A DNA stretch of 64,000 bases, taken from NCBI GenBank assembly GCA_016210055.1, contig JACQUZ010000053.1, positions 1-64,000 of the forward strand, given 5' to 3'. Shown piece after piece: positions 34,822 to 44,052 of the stretch. The position numbers and the translations under genes were made by a program. Source of the DNA: Deltaproteobacteria bacterium. GTDB lineage: Bacteria > Myxococcota_A > Polyangia > Haliangiales > SHYZ01. Position 1 is the stretch's first letter. The number at the start of each line of letters is the position of its first letter. The notes beneath the pieces were generated by a model, which saw only the letters and a program-made list of their open reading frames with translations, did not search any database and was not told the DNA's origin.

Positions 34822-36263
34822 TCAGCCACCACCTGGGCGAGGACGTAATCCCCGGCGCTGGCGATCTCGGCAATGATCCGCAGTCCGGGGATCATCGCGA
34901 TGCGGGCCCGCTCCGCGGCGACGAGCAGCTCGCCGCTTGGCCATGGGGGCACCCGAGATACGGTCCCCGCGTCACGGAACACGTCCACTCCACCCACCAC
35001 GCGCACCATCTTGTCGACAGTGGAAAGGAGCCGCCACGGCCTATTGGCGTAATACGCGTAGGCCGGCGCGTACCAATCGAGGGTATACACCGCGCTCCCG
35101 CGAGGCGTCCTCTCGGCAGCCGCCTGGCCAAGGGACTTGGCCTCGGGCGAAGCGATGAGCGATGTGTCGACGGTCGGACTGGCCAAGGTAGTGAGGAGCA
35201 GGGTCACGGCGAGCACTGGGGCGATTACCTTGGCAGAACGGAGGTTCGATGCCAAGGCGTCGATGCGGGCCGCGAGAAGGGCCACGCTAACGGCGGCAGG
35301 CGGGTAGAACACCAAGAGGTAATGGGGGAGCCGGGTCCCAATCGCGGACAAGAGGAGTAGCGTCCCAAGCGCCGAGGACGAAGGAACGGCCAATTCCCAG
35401 TCGCGCTTGGCCATGGCGACGACGAGGGCCAGCGCCACGCCACCGAGGAGCACCAGGGTGACCACGGGTCCGTCGAACCGCCACATGTGCTCCACGTAGG
35501 CGAGCGGCCCGCCGATGCCGATCCCTTCCATCGCCCCGCGCGCCCGCTGCGCCAGGTTGTAGCCCAGGTGCACGTCGACGAACTTGGCGCCGTGGCGCGC
35601 GAGGTTGACCAGGAAAAATGGCAGGGCCAGGGCAAGGAAACCCGCGATTCCCCAGCCGAGGTGAAGCTCTTTCGACCTTCTTCCTCGCCAAGCCGCCCAA
35701 AGCAGCCATGGCACAAGCCCCACCGCAGGAATTGCGGCGGCGAGGCTCTTCATGGCCACGGCCCCGCCCAACGCAACCAGTGCCCAGGCCACGTACCGAG
35801 GCTGGGTCATGGCAGCCATGGTCGCGCCCATGGCGAGGGTGCACGCCAAGACCAGGGGCGGGTCGGAAAGGAGCGCGCGGCCGTAGCAGTAGACCGTGGG
35901 CGCTCCGGTGACCAAGCAAAGCGCGACGACACCTACGCCCGGACGCCTTTTGGCACGCCACGCGATCCACATGGCGGCGGCCCCTGATAGAGCGGTGAGC
36001 AGGCTCGGCATGATCCTGAGCCCGAGCTCTCCCGGGATCACCTTGGCCGCAAGGGCATAGAGCGCCACCGGCAGGGCGGGACGCTGCAGGACCGGAGCGC
36101 CGTCGTATTCCAGGGCAAAGTAGCTCCCGGTGTCGAGCATGCGGCGGATGAACTCGGCATAGAGCACCTCGTCGGTGTTGCCGAAGGTTCCACCCAGGCC
36201 AAGGAGGTACGCAGTGATTGCGCCCAGTGCACAGGCCAAGGCCAAGTAAGTCGCGAGCCGCAT
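34818..36263 (-). CDS. ArnT/GT39-like polytopic glycosyltransferase
   Basis: A 481-residue membrane protein with about eleven helices. The first extracytoplasmic loop has GTFGNTDEVLYAEFIRRMLD, with the TDE acidic motif at the position of the catalytic Asp in ArnT-type enzymes, and LEYDGAPVLQRPALPVALYAL. Later GRALLSDPPLVLACTLAM and RLPHYLLVFYPP are usual in the family. First gene of the operon; its ATG at 36263 is divergent from the PilZ gene. Probably uses a polyprenyl-phosphate sugar to decorate an envelope polymer; specificity not determinable. Confidence 0.8.
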   Translation of the reverse strand: MRLATYLALACALGAITAYLLGLGGTFGNTDEVLYAEFIRRMLDTGSYFALEYDGAPVLQRPALPVALYALAAKVIPGELGLRIMPSLLTALSGAAAMWIAWRAKRRPGVGVVALCLVTGAPTVYCYGRALLSDPPLVLACTLAMGATMAAMTQPRYVAWALVALGGAVAMKSLAAAIPAVGLVPWLLWAAWRGRRSKELHLGWGIAGFLALALPFFLVNLARHGAKFVDVHLGYNLAQRARGAMEGIGIGGPLAYVEHMWRFDGPVVTLVLLGGVALALVVAMAKRDWELAVPSSSALGTLLLLSAIGTRLPHYLLVFYPPAAVSVALLAARIDALASNLRSAKVIAPVLAVTLLLTTLASPTVDTSLIASPEAKSLGQAAAERTPRGSAVYTLDWYAPAYAYYANRPWRLLSTVDKMVRVVGGVDVFRDAGTVSRVPPWPSGELLVAAERARIAMIPGLRIIAEIASAGDYVLAQVVAE

Positions 36264-36342
36264 GCGTGAGAGCGAGTATACCTACCGCAAGGCCGCCATT
36301 TTGCATTACTATTTACCAAGCAATCCGAAAGTGTCGACAGAC

Positions 36343-37002
36343 ATGCAAGCGCTCGAAGTGCTCGCGGTCGGCCTGGCGTTCGAGCTCGTCGCCTCAAGCG
36401 GGGAGACGAAGCAGCGCTTCCACGTGCGGGTCCTCGAGGTCTCCGAGGACACGTTTCGCATCGCGCTCCCCCAGTACATGGGGCGCCCGGCCGCGCTTGC
36501 GGTGGGAACGGTCCTGGAAGGGGTCTTCAATACCTCCGGCGGGATCTGCCTGTTTCAAACCAGGGTGGTCGAGCAGCTCGACAAGCCGGTGCGTTACCTT
36601 CTTCTTTCCCTTCCCGAGCAGGTACGTTCGATTCAGCGCAGGGAGCACGTGCGCGTGGAAGAGCGGCTCCCGTTCACCTTCACCATTGTCACGGGGACGC
36701 GCACCAAGGTGGCACTCGCGGGAGAAACCCGCGACATCAGCGGTGGAGGGCTCCGCTGCAACGCCGAGACGAGTCCGACCGTAAAGCTCGCGGTCGGTGT
36801 CGAGGGGGACGTGCTCCTCTGCCTGCCTGACGAGATGCCGATACGATGCCTCGCCAAGGTGGTGCGCTGCCAGACGATCGGTCCTCCAGGGCGGCTCGAG
36901 TTCAGCATCCAGTTCCTGAACATCCCGGAGCGCGAGCGTTCACGGGTCATTCGGCATGTATTTGCGTGCCAGCGGGACCTGCGCCGACGCGGGCTACTGT
37001 AG
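36343..37002 (+). CDS. PilZ domain protein (c-di-GMP binding)
   Basis: A 219-residue soluble protein. An N-terminal YcgR-like beta domain (about 1-95) is followed by a PilZ domain with both ligand motifs: RREHVRVEE (RxxxR) at about residue 98 and DISGGGLRC (D/NxSxxG), so c-di-GMP binding is likely. ATG at 36343 is chosen because it leaves an 80-base, AT-richer divergent promoter region; an ATG at 36262 would overlap the start codon of the divergent glycosyltransferase, and a GTG at 36331 is also possible. The last 9 bases overlap the convergent kinase gene. Could link c-di-GMP to envelope glycosylation (inference). Confidence 0.8.
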   Translation: MQALEVLAVGLAFELVASSGETKQRFHVRVLEVSEDTFRIALPQYMGRPAALAVGTVLEGVFNTSGGICLFQTRVVEQLDKPVRYLLLSLPEQVRSIQRREHVRVEERLPFTFTIVTGTRTKVALAGETRDISGGGLRCNAETSPTVKLAVGVEGDVLLCLPDEMPIRCLAKVVRCQTIGPPGRLEFSIQFLNIPERERSRVIRHVFACQRDLRRRGLL

Positions 37003-38871
37003 AGGGATTCTGGCCTCCGGCTCGCGGTGGAACTGGAAGCTGTCCATGCCGACGCTTCGCTGGGGCGGGAGCTCGACGGTGAACGTGGCACCCTTTCCCG
37101 CCTCGCTCTCGACGCGGATCTGCCCCCCTAGCGCTTCGACGAGCCGTCTTGCGATCCACAGGCCAAGGCCCGTCCCGGAGAACTTTTCTTCCGCGTGGAC
37201 GCGCACAAAACGGCCGAATATCCTGGCCTGGTCCGCGGGCGCGATTCCGACTCCGCGGTCCCGGACGAAGAGCACGGCTCGCCCCGCTTGCTCATGAACC
37301 CCAAGGTCGATTGGCTTCCCCTTCCCGTATTTCATGGCGTTCGTCATGAGGTTGGTCACCACCTGCTCCACCCGCAGGCGGTCTAGGATCATGACGACCG
37401 GGTGGTCCGGTACATGGAGCGCCAAGGAGCATCCGGCTTGGCCGAGCTCTCTCTGGAACCTATCCGCGACGTCGCGCACCAAGGTAACGAGGTCGACCTC
37501 GCCCGGCTCGAGGACCAGCTTGCCCGCGCCGATCTTGGTGTTGTCGAGCTGGTAGTTGACGAGCGTGGTCATGCGCTTGGTCAGGGCAAAGATTTCCTCC
37601 ACGATTCGCCGCTCTACCGGCCGCTCGCCGATTGAGCGCTCCAACATCTGCGCGTTCAGGAGCAGGCTGCAAAGCGGCGACTTGAGCTCGTGCGCCCCCA
37701 TGCTGAGCGAGTCCAGCGCCTCCTGGGCCTCGCGGTGAAGGCGGGCGTTTTCGATCGCCAAGGCGGCCCGCTGGGCGAGGAGCGTGGCCATGTCGAGGTC
37801 GCTCGGGCCAAGGGGTCGCCCGTAAGGGCCATTGACGAGGCTGATGGCGCCGATGACACGACCCTGCGCGAGCATGGGCACGGTGATGCACGATCGCAGG
37901 CGCAGGCGAGTGGCGAGCAAGGCGCACGCAGGTGGAAGAACCGCGGCGAGCATCTCCTCGGTAACCAAGGGGAGGAACTCTGGCTCGCCGGTCGCGAGGA
38001 CTTTCCCCAGGCCATGCGGCGCACTGTGATCGACGGGATAGTGGGCGGACAACTCATCGAGGAGCGGCTGACACGTCGGATCCGCGTGGGTGGAAACCAC
38101 AGCCTCGAGTCTCCCATTCCGGCCAAGAACGGTGCACACGCACCACTCGACGATCGATGGGACCGCTAGCGCCGCGACTTTCTTGAGGGTCGTGTGGGTG
38201 TCGAACGACTCGGCAAGGGCCGAGCTGGCTTCTGCGAGAAAGCACTTGCGGCGCTCTCCCTGCATGGACTCGGTCACCTCCTGCACCGAGGTAGCCACAG
38301 CGATCACCCGGCCCTCGGGCGTGCGGACAGGAAAGCTGTTCGCCATGAAGTGGCGGAGCTGCGCGGGCGCGCTCGGCAGGATGACGGACATCGGCAAGTC
38401 GAGAATTGGCTCGCCCGTCTTGAAGCATTGGCCGACCCTATCCAGCACCTGCGCGGCAAGGGTTGGCGGCAGGACCTCATGAATCGCGCGTCCGACGTGC
38501 TCTTCTTCCGGCAGAGCGTCAATCCTGGCGATGACCTCGTTGACGCGCACGAAGCGCATGTCCTTGTCCAAGACGCTTATCCCGAATGGCGCGCAGGCGA
38601 ACAGGCCATCGAGCAAGGACAGCGCTTCATCCTTGCGCCGCACGGCCTCCTGGGTGGCCTCGTACAGGGACCGCATGGGCTGAAGGACGCCGAGCACCAG
38701 CGCCACGACGATGATCATCCCCAGGGTGCCGATCGCAAGGACATGCCACCGAGCCGTCATCCCCCAAGCGACGAGCGCCGCCATGACCACCGCGAGCAAC
38801 ACGGCCAGCATGATGCCCAGCACCACCTTGCGCGCAAACCGTGCACTCGGTCGCTGGTCGGCATCAAGCAT
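36994..38871 (-). CDS. Membrane sensor histidine kinase (PAS-GAF-HisKA-HATPase)
   Basis: A 625-residue kinase with two N-terminal membrane helices (about 13-60) and almost no periplasmic loop. Then come a PAS domain (about 85-205, APFGISVLDKDMRFVRVNE), a GAF domain (about 220-385, LRSCITVPMLAQGRVIGAIS), a HisKA domain with the phospho-acceptor in MGAHELKSPLCSL, and an ATPase with NLMTNAMKYGKG, RDRGVGIAPADQARIFGRF and GTGLGLWIARR. No response-regulator gene is adjacent. It resembles the next kinase closely in architecture and probably arose by duplication. Confidence 0.9.
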   Translation of the reverse strand: MLDADQRPSARFARKVVLGIMLAVLLAVVMAALVAWGMTARWHVLAIGTLGMIIVVALVLGVLQPMRSLYEATQEAVRRKDEALSLLDGLFACAPFGISVLDKDMRFVRVNEVIARIDALPEEEHVGRAIHEVLPPTLAAQVLDRVGQCFKTGEPILDLPMSVILPSAPAQLRHFMANSFPVRTPEGRVIAVATSVQEVTESMQGERRKCFLAEASSALAESFDTHTTLKKVAALAVPSIVEWCVCTVLGRNGRLEAVVSTHADPTCQPLLDELSAHYPVDHSAPHGLGKVLATGEPEFLPLVTEEMLAAVLPPACALLATRLRLRSCITVPMLAQGRVIGAISLVNGPYGRPLGPSDLDMATLLAQRAALAIENARLHREAQEALDSLSMGAHELKSPLCSLLLNAQMLERSIGERPVERRIVEEIFALTKRMTTLVNYQLDNTKIGAGKLVLEPGEVDLVTLVRDVADRFQRELGQAGCSLALHVPDHPVVMILDRLRVEQVVTNLMTNAMKYGKGKPIDLGVHEQAGRAVLFVRDRGVGIAPADQARIFGRFVRVHAEEKFSGTGLGLWIARRLVEALGGQIRVESEAGKGATFTVELPPQRSVGMDSFQFHREPEARIPLQ

Positions 38872-38928
38872 GGGCGCATCAAGTAATGGGATTGAGCTTC
38901 GCGGTCAAGAACCATTGTTGGGGGGGGG

Positions 38929-41268
38929 TCAGTGGAGCTGCGGCTGCGCATGCTCCCACGGCGACGCCTCGGCAGGCGGCCCCATGCACGGGAGATCCAC
39001 CGTGAACGTCGAGCCCAGCCCTATCTCGCTTTCTACCCGAATCGATCCACCCATGCCTTCGACGAGTTGTTTTACGATCCAAAGGCCGAGCCCAGTGCCC
39101 GGGCGCCTTGCGCCCGCCTCTGCCCGCTCGAATCGGCGAAAGATGCGGGCCTGGTCCTCCGGGGCGATTCCGCGGCCATGGTCGCGCACGTGCAGGCGCG
39201 CCCACCGACTGCTTGCACGGCCAACCCCTATTTCGACCGGCCTCCCCTCCCCGAACTTGATCGCGTTGCTAAGAAGGTTCGTCACGATCTGCTCCAGCCG
39301 CATGCGGTCCCAGCGCCCCACCACGGACGGTGCCGCTGGGAGGGATAGGGACAACGCGCAACCTACCTTCCGGGCCTCGCTTTGGAAGTCCTCGACCACT
39401 TCCGTGACGACCTCCACCAGATCGACCTCTTCCAGCTCAAAGCGCAAGCTCCCGGTACCGATCCGGGAGATGTCCATGAGCTTCTCGACGAGCGCGGAGA
39501 TCCGGTACGCCTGCAAGAGGCACGCACGCACGCTCGCTTCCATGGCATGTCGGGTCTCGTCGGGAATCCTGCGAAGGAAGCGTTCCAGGAGCTCGGCATG
39601 CAACGTCAACGAGGCCAGCGGGGACCTGATCTCATGAGAGGCGATGCCGAGGGACTCGAGCGCCTCTTGCTCGGCGCGTAGGAGCCGGACGTTGTCCATG
39701 GCGAGACCGGCGTGCGCCGCGAGCTCCCTCAAGGCGGCCAGGTCATCCGGGTCGAGGGCACGCCCCGGCTCGGTCATGGCGAAGAAGATCGTCCCCAGCG
39801 TGCGCCCACGCGCCGTGAGGGGCAGCGTGAGGCACGACCGTATCGAGAGCTCCCGGAGCCACCGCACGCACCCGGGCGACCGCTCCATGCGGCCCACGAG
39901 CTCGTCGGTGACCTCGCGGACGAGCTCGGGCTCCCCAGCCTTTTGCACCCGACCTGGGCCCACTAGGTCGCACGGCCCCGCGGAAAGTCCTTTCAGGATC
40001 TCCTCTGCCCGACGCTGCTCGTTCGGATCCGCGTGCCGTACAATGGTTCTGTCGGAGGCGTCAACTGCACCTGCTTCGAGCCTCACCACGCAAAGATCGG
40101 CCAAGGTAGGCACGGCGAGCTCGGCCAGCCGGGCGAGGGCGGCGGCGCAGTCGAGCAGCGTCGCGAGAACCGCGCTCGCCTCGGCCAGGAACCTCTGTCT
40201 CTCCTCCCGCCTGACGCGGTGAGAGATCTCCGTTATCGCAGAGCCGACCCCGAGCACGCTTCCGCCTGGGAGCCGCACTGGAAACGCGCTCGCGAGAAAG
40301 GTTCGCCGTGTTCCATTGGGTGGGAGCTTGGCGGCGATTTCCACGTTGGTCATCTGAGCGCCGGTCTCCAAGCAACGCTTCACGATCGACTCGACCTTCT
40401 CCGCGAGCCCTTCCGGAAGCACTTGCCGCATCGTGCGACCCACGTGCTCTCGCGAGGGGACGCCGTGCAGGCGCGAAAGGGCATCGTTCACCCGCAGGTA
40501 GCGCATCTGTCGGTCGACGATCGCCATCCCTACCGGTACGCTCGCCACCAGAGCGTCCAGCGTGGCCGTCGCTTCCTCGCGAAGCGAGATGGCTCTTTCC
40601 CTCTCACCATGGAGGCGGCGAATGGGTCGCAGGATGAGGTAGGCGAGGCCGGAGGCTCCGAGCACCCCTAGGCTCGACAGGAGCAAGATGAGGAGCCGCG
40701 CCCTCTTCAGATCAGCTTGTACGCGCGCCTCCGCGGCCGCGACAAGTTCCTCTTGCCGCCGAATGAGCACGTCGAGGGCTTGCTCCTGGAGCGTGAACCC
40801 GGGAACGACCTGATCTTCATAGACCCTGCGTACCGCGTCGAAGCTGGCTCCGCGTCGGCGAAGGGTGATGACCGCGTCCACGCTGCTGCGATGGCGCACC
40901 TTGGTCTCGCCGATCCTCTCTAGCATTCGCAGCGTCTCGGGATCGGCGGTCTCCTTCGAGAGCGTCGTGTAGGCTTGATCGAATTCCTCTCGTCGCCGCG
41001 CGAGACCCGCGAGATCCGAATCGTCCCCGGTAATCAGGTACCCGCGCACCCCGACGACGATGCGCAGCAAGAGCTCGTCCATCCGCTCGGCGTGGGAGAG
41101 GCCCCGGGTGTAATGCATCTCCTGCTCATGATGGCTGATCCCCATCCGCCCTAACGCCTGCTCGGCGAGCACTATCATGATTGCGCCAAGGGCGACCGCC
41201 AGCATGACGCCCCAAGCGGTCTTGCGCGCCAACGAACCTCCGCGCGCTCCCGGTGCGGCCGATGACAT
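38929..41268 (-). CDS. CHASE3-type sensor histidine kinase (PAS-GAF-HisKA-HATPase)
   Basis: A 779-residue kinase. A first membrane helix (about 17-38) and a second (about 193-215) bracket a CHASE3-like extracytoplasmic helical domain (ERMDELLLRIVVGVRGYLIT, EFDQAYTTLSKET). Downstream are PAS (VPVGMAIVDRQMRYLRVND), GAF (LSIRSCLTLPLTARGRTLGT), HisKA with SHEIRSPLASLTLH and ATPase with NLLSNAIKFGEG, RDHGRGIAPEDQARIFRRF and GTGLGLWIVKQ. It is 57 bases upstream of the related kinase and in the same direction; both lack a partner regulator here. ATG at 41268; divergent from the phosphatase-superfamily gene across 126 bases. Confidence 0.9.
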   Translation of the reverse strand: MSSAAPGARGGSLARKTAWGVMLAVALGAIMIVLAEQALGRMGISHHEQEMHYTRGLSHAERMDELLLRIVVGVRGYLITGDDSDLAGLARRREEFDQAYTTLSKETADPETLRMLERIGETKVRHRSSVDAVITLRRRGASFDAVRRVYEDQVVPGFTLQEQALDVLIRRQEELVAAAEARVQADLKRARLLILLLSSLGVLGASGLAYLILRPIRRLHGERERAISLREEATATLDALVASVPVGMAIVDRQMRYLRVNDALSRLHGVPSREHVGRTMRQVLPEGLAEKVESIVKRCLETGAQMTNVEIAAKLPPNGTRRTFLASAFPVRLPGGSVLGVGSAITEISHRVRREERQRFLAEASAVLATLLDCAAALARLAELAVPTLADLCVVRLEAGAVDASDRTIVRHADPNEQRRAEEILKGLSAGPCDLVGPGRVQKAGEPELVREVTDELVGRMERSPGCVRWLRELSIRSCLTLPLTARGRTLGTIFFAMTEPGRALDPDDLAALRELAAHAGLAMDNVRLLRAEQEALESLGIASHEIRSPLASLTLHAELLERFLRRIPDETRHAMEASVRACLLQAYRISALVEKLMDISRIGTGSLRFELEEVDLVEVVTEVVEDFQSEARKVGCALSLSLPAAPSVVGRWDRMRLEQIVTNLLSNAIKFGEGRPVEIGVGRASSRWARLHVRDHGRGIAPEDQARIFRRFERAEAGARRPGTGLGLWIVKQLVEGMGGSIRVESEIGLGSTFTVDLPCMGPPAEASPWEHAQPQLH

Positions 41269-41394
41269 GCGTAGGTACCTAGCGGTGCCGTGTCACCTTG
41301 CAAGAGCGCGGATCGCTCCGTCCAATCCTGGGCAGGAACCCCGAGCGCGGTGGCCACCCCTTCCTGTGACGTGCTAAACGTCCTGTTACACAAA

Positions 41395-44052
41395 ATGTCC
41401 TCCCCATCGAAAGGATCGCCAGTCGCTACGGCGCTTTGGGCCGGTGCCATGGCAGGCGTCGCCGTGGGTACCGTCGACGTCCTTCTTTCATGGGGACGAA
41501 TCGCGCAGTTCCTGCGGGGCGCTGGGGGAAAGCTGGCGTGCCTTCTCCACGTGGGCACGCTTCAGGGTGCCGCCGCCGCGCTCATTACGGCGTTGATTGC
41601 GCTGGCGATGTTGGCGCTCATGAGGGGAACGGTCGTCGGACCGTTGGTTCGCGGAATTGTGAGGGAGCACCAGGCTGCGCGCGCCCGGGATCCGCGCCGC
41701 GCGCTCTGGGGCCTGGGCTTGGCGATGGCCGCCGTGCCGTCGCTCGCAGCGGCGCTCCACGCCGCTTGGACCATCGGCATGCCGGTCATCCTGCACAGGC
41801 ATCACAAGGGGCTCATCGTGGCGGTCGTCGTGGCCGCGACGGCTGCTTGCCTGCTCGGAGCCTTCATCGCGACACTGGTCCTCGGGCGGATCCTCGAGCT
41901 CGGAATGAGGTGGCTTTGCCCTGGGCGTGTCGCGGCGGTTTTCAGCCATGCCGCTGCACCCGGAGTCGTCGTCCTCGTGCTCCTCGCGCTCGTTGCTACG
42001 GCGGCGTGGGTCACTCTCGGCCCCCTGCTCGCGCAGCTTCATCTGAGGCCCTACCTCTCTGCGGCCGGCACGCTGCTCGCCGTCTGGATTACCTGGAACC
42101 CTGCCGGGCGCGTCGTGGCTCGCTTGGCTGCCGCCGCACCGACTCCGCGCGCAGCGGCACACGCAGGGCTCGTGGGGATCCTGCTCTTCGTCGCGCTCGC
42201 CACCGGCAGATCGGATGCCGTTCGCAAGGGTGCGACGGCCGGCAGCGGGCTTGGCGGACCTCTGGCCATCGTGGTCCGATCGGCAGCCGACTTGGACCGC
42301 GACGGCTACTCGTCAGTCCTGGGCGGTGGCGACTGCGACGACTTCCGTCGAGACGTCCATCCGGGCGCCCCGGATTTCCCCGACGATGGCGTCGATCAGA
42401 ACTGCATGGGCGGCGACGTGCGCCTTTCCCGCCAGGCGGACGACGCGCGATTCGTGCCCGTCCCGGGTGGCATCCCACGAGACGTGAACGTCCTCCTCAT
42501 GACCATTGACACGCTGCGCGCCGACCACGTGAGCGCCTACGGCTACGGGCGACCGACCACGCCGGTCCTCGACGCTCTTGCCGGCCGCGGGACCCTCTTC
42601 GAAAACGCCTGGGCCCATGCTCCGTCGACGCGCTACTCGATCCCTGCAATCCTCACGGGCCGCTACCCGTCAAAGGTAAGCTGGGACATGAGCGTGTGGT
42701 GGCCGGCCTTGCGGCCCGAGAACCGGACCATGGCCGAGGTCCTCAAGGACGTCGGATTCACGACCGGCGCCATCTTGAACTACCACTACTTCGACCGCGT
42801 GCGGCGCATGGACCAGGGGTTCGACGAGTACGACAACTCGAACAGCGTCCTCCACCAAGGGCGGGATCCGGCATCGACGCGCGGGAGCTCGTCGCAAAAG
42901 CAGGCAGACGCCGCCATCCGTTTCCTGGAACGCCATGCGTCAGAGCGCTTCTTCCTGTGGCTCCACTTCTACGATCCCCACTTCGAGTACGAGCGGCACC
43001 CGGGCACGCCGGATTTTGGCCCGGGCAAGATCGACCTCTACGACCACGAGATCCGGTTCAACGACGAGCAGATGGGTCGAGTGGTGGCTCGCCTGCAGGA
43101 GCTGGGGCTGGAATCCAAGACCATCATCGCGGTCACCGGTGACCATGGCGAAGGTTTCGGAGAGCACGGCATCGACTTCCACGGGTATCACCTGTATGCG
43201 GCCCAGACCCGCGTGCCCCTGGTCATCGTGGCCCCTGGGCTCGCTCCCAAGCGCCTGTCCATGCCCGTGGGACACGTGGACCTCTTGCCGACGCTGGCCA
43301 ACCTCGCTGGCGCACCTCCCGAGGCCAGCATGATGGGGCGCTCGCTCCTCGGGGAGATGGCCGGGAGCGCGCCCGACGGCGACCGTGAGGTGTTCCAGGA
43401 AGTCAGCTTCGAAGGGCCCACCGAGCGCCGCGCCGTAGCCACGCGGAGCTGGCATCTCCTCTACAACATGGTGCCCGACAACACGTTCGAGATGTACGAC
43501 CTCGCCCGCGACCCGCTCGAGAGGCACGACCTGTCGGGCAGCGTCGAGAACACCGGGCTACGCCAGAAGCTCCTCTCCTGGATCGACGAGAGCCAGTTCT
43601 CACCCGAAGCTGCCGCGAAGATCGCGGCGGCGGTTCACCGCGAGCGACCGAGACCAGGAGTGCCGATCGATGCCGATTTCGGGGATGCGGTGCGCCTCCT
43701 GGGCATCGACCTGGGACGCACCGAAGCGCGCGCTGGGGACGACCTCGAGATCACCTGGTACTTCGAGTGCAAGAAGCCCGTGCGCGGAAGCTGGCGCATG
43801 TTCGTGCACGTCGAGGGGCCGAGCCGGTTTCTGGGCGATCACGACCCGGTGGACGGCGTGCTCCCGTTTTCCCGTTTTCGAACTGGCCAGTTCATCGCCG
43901 ATCGCCAGTCGATTCGCGTGCCGCCGAACTTGCCTTCGGGTGAATACACGATCTATGCGGGGCTGTTCCAAGGCCCCCGCCGCATGGCGGTGGGCGGCGT
44001 GCCCCACGTGGACAACAGGGTGAGGATCGCCAGCATTCGGGTTGTCCCATAG
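41395..44052 (+). CDS. Membrane-anchored alkaline-phosphatase-superfamily (sulfatase-like) protein with MopE-type motif
   Basis: An 885-residue protein: about seven membrane helices (1-285), a short Ca-binding-like motif DRDGYSSVLGGGDCDDFRRD...DGVDQNC as in MopE-type repeats, then a sulfatase/phosphoethanolamine-transferase-like catalytic domain (about 365-680) with VLLMTIDTLRADHVSAYGYG, the probable nucleophile Thr in PSTRYSIPAILTG, and TGDHGEGFGEH. The formylglycine CxPSR motif of true sulfatases is absent, so it likely transfers or cleaves a phospho-group. A C-terminal beta domain (about 760-885) follows. ATG at 41395. Operon leader for glycosyltransferase-like genes that overlap by stop-start. 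Confidence 0.78.
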   Translation: MSSPSKGSPVATALWAGAMAGVAVGTVDVLLSWGRIAQFLRGAGGKLACLLHVGTLQGAAAALITALIALAMLALMRGTVVGPLVRGIVREHQAARARDPRRALWGLGLAMAAVPSLAAALHAAWTIGMPVILHRHHKGLIVAVVVAATAACLLGAFIATLVLGRILELGMRWLCPGRVAAVFSHAAAPGVVVLVLLALVATAAWVTLGPLLAQLHLRPYLSAAGTLLAVWITWNPAGRVVARLAAAAPTPRAAAHAGLVGILLFVALATGRSDAVRKGATAGSGLGGPLAIVVRSAADLDRDGYSSVLGGGDCDDFRRDVHPGAPDFPDDGVDQNCMGGDVRLSRQADDARFVPVPGGIPRDVNVLLMTIDTLRADHVSAYGYGRPTTPVLDALAGRGTLFENAWAHAPSTRYSIPAILTGRYPSKVSWDMSVWWPALRPENRTMAEVLKDVGFTTGAILNYHYFDRVRRMDQGFDEYDNSNSVLHQGRDPASTRGSSSQKQADAAIRFLERHASERFFLWLHFYDPHFEYERHPGTPDFGPGKIDLYDHEIRFNDEQMGRVVARLQELGLESKTIIAVTGDHGEGFGEHGIDFHGYHLYAAQTRVPLVIVAPGLAPKRLSMPVGHVDLLPTLANLAGAPPEASMMGRSLLGEMAGSAPDGDREVFQEVSFEGPTERRAVATRSWHLLYNMVPDNTFEMYDLARDPLERHDLSGSVENTGLRQKLLSWIDESQFSPEAAAKIAAAVHRERPRPGVPIDADFGDAVRLLGIDLGRTEARAGDDLEITWYFECKKPVRGSWRMFVHVEGPSRFLGDHDPVDGVLPFSRFRTGQFIADRQSIRVPPNLPSGEYTIYAGLFQGPRRMAVGGVPHVDNRVRIASIRVVP

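Noticed and set aside
42600-42680. Sulfatase formylglycine motif in the phosphatase-superfamily gene
   Set aside because: The site reads PSTRYSIPAILTG without a CxPSR cysteine, so a classical sulfatase was not called.
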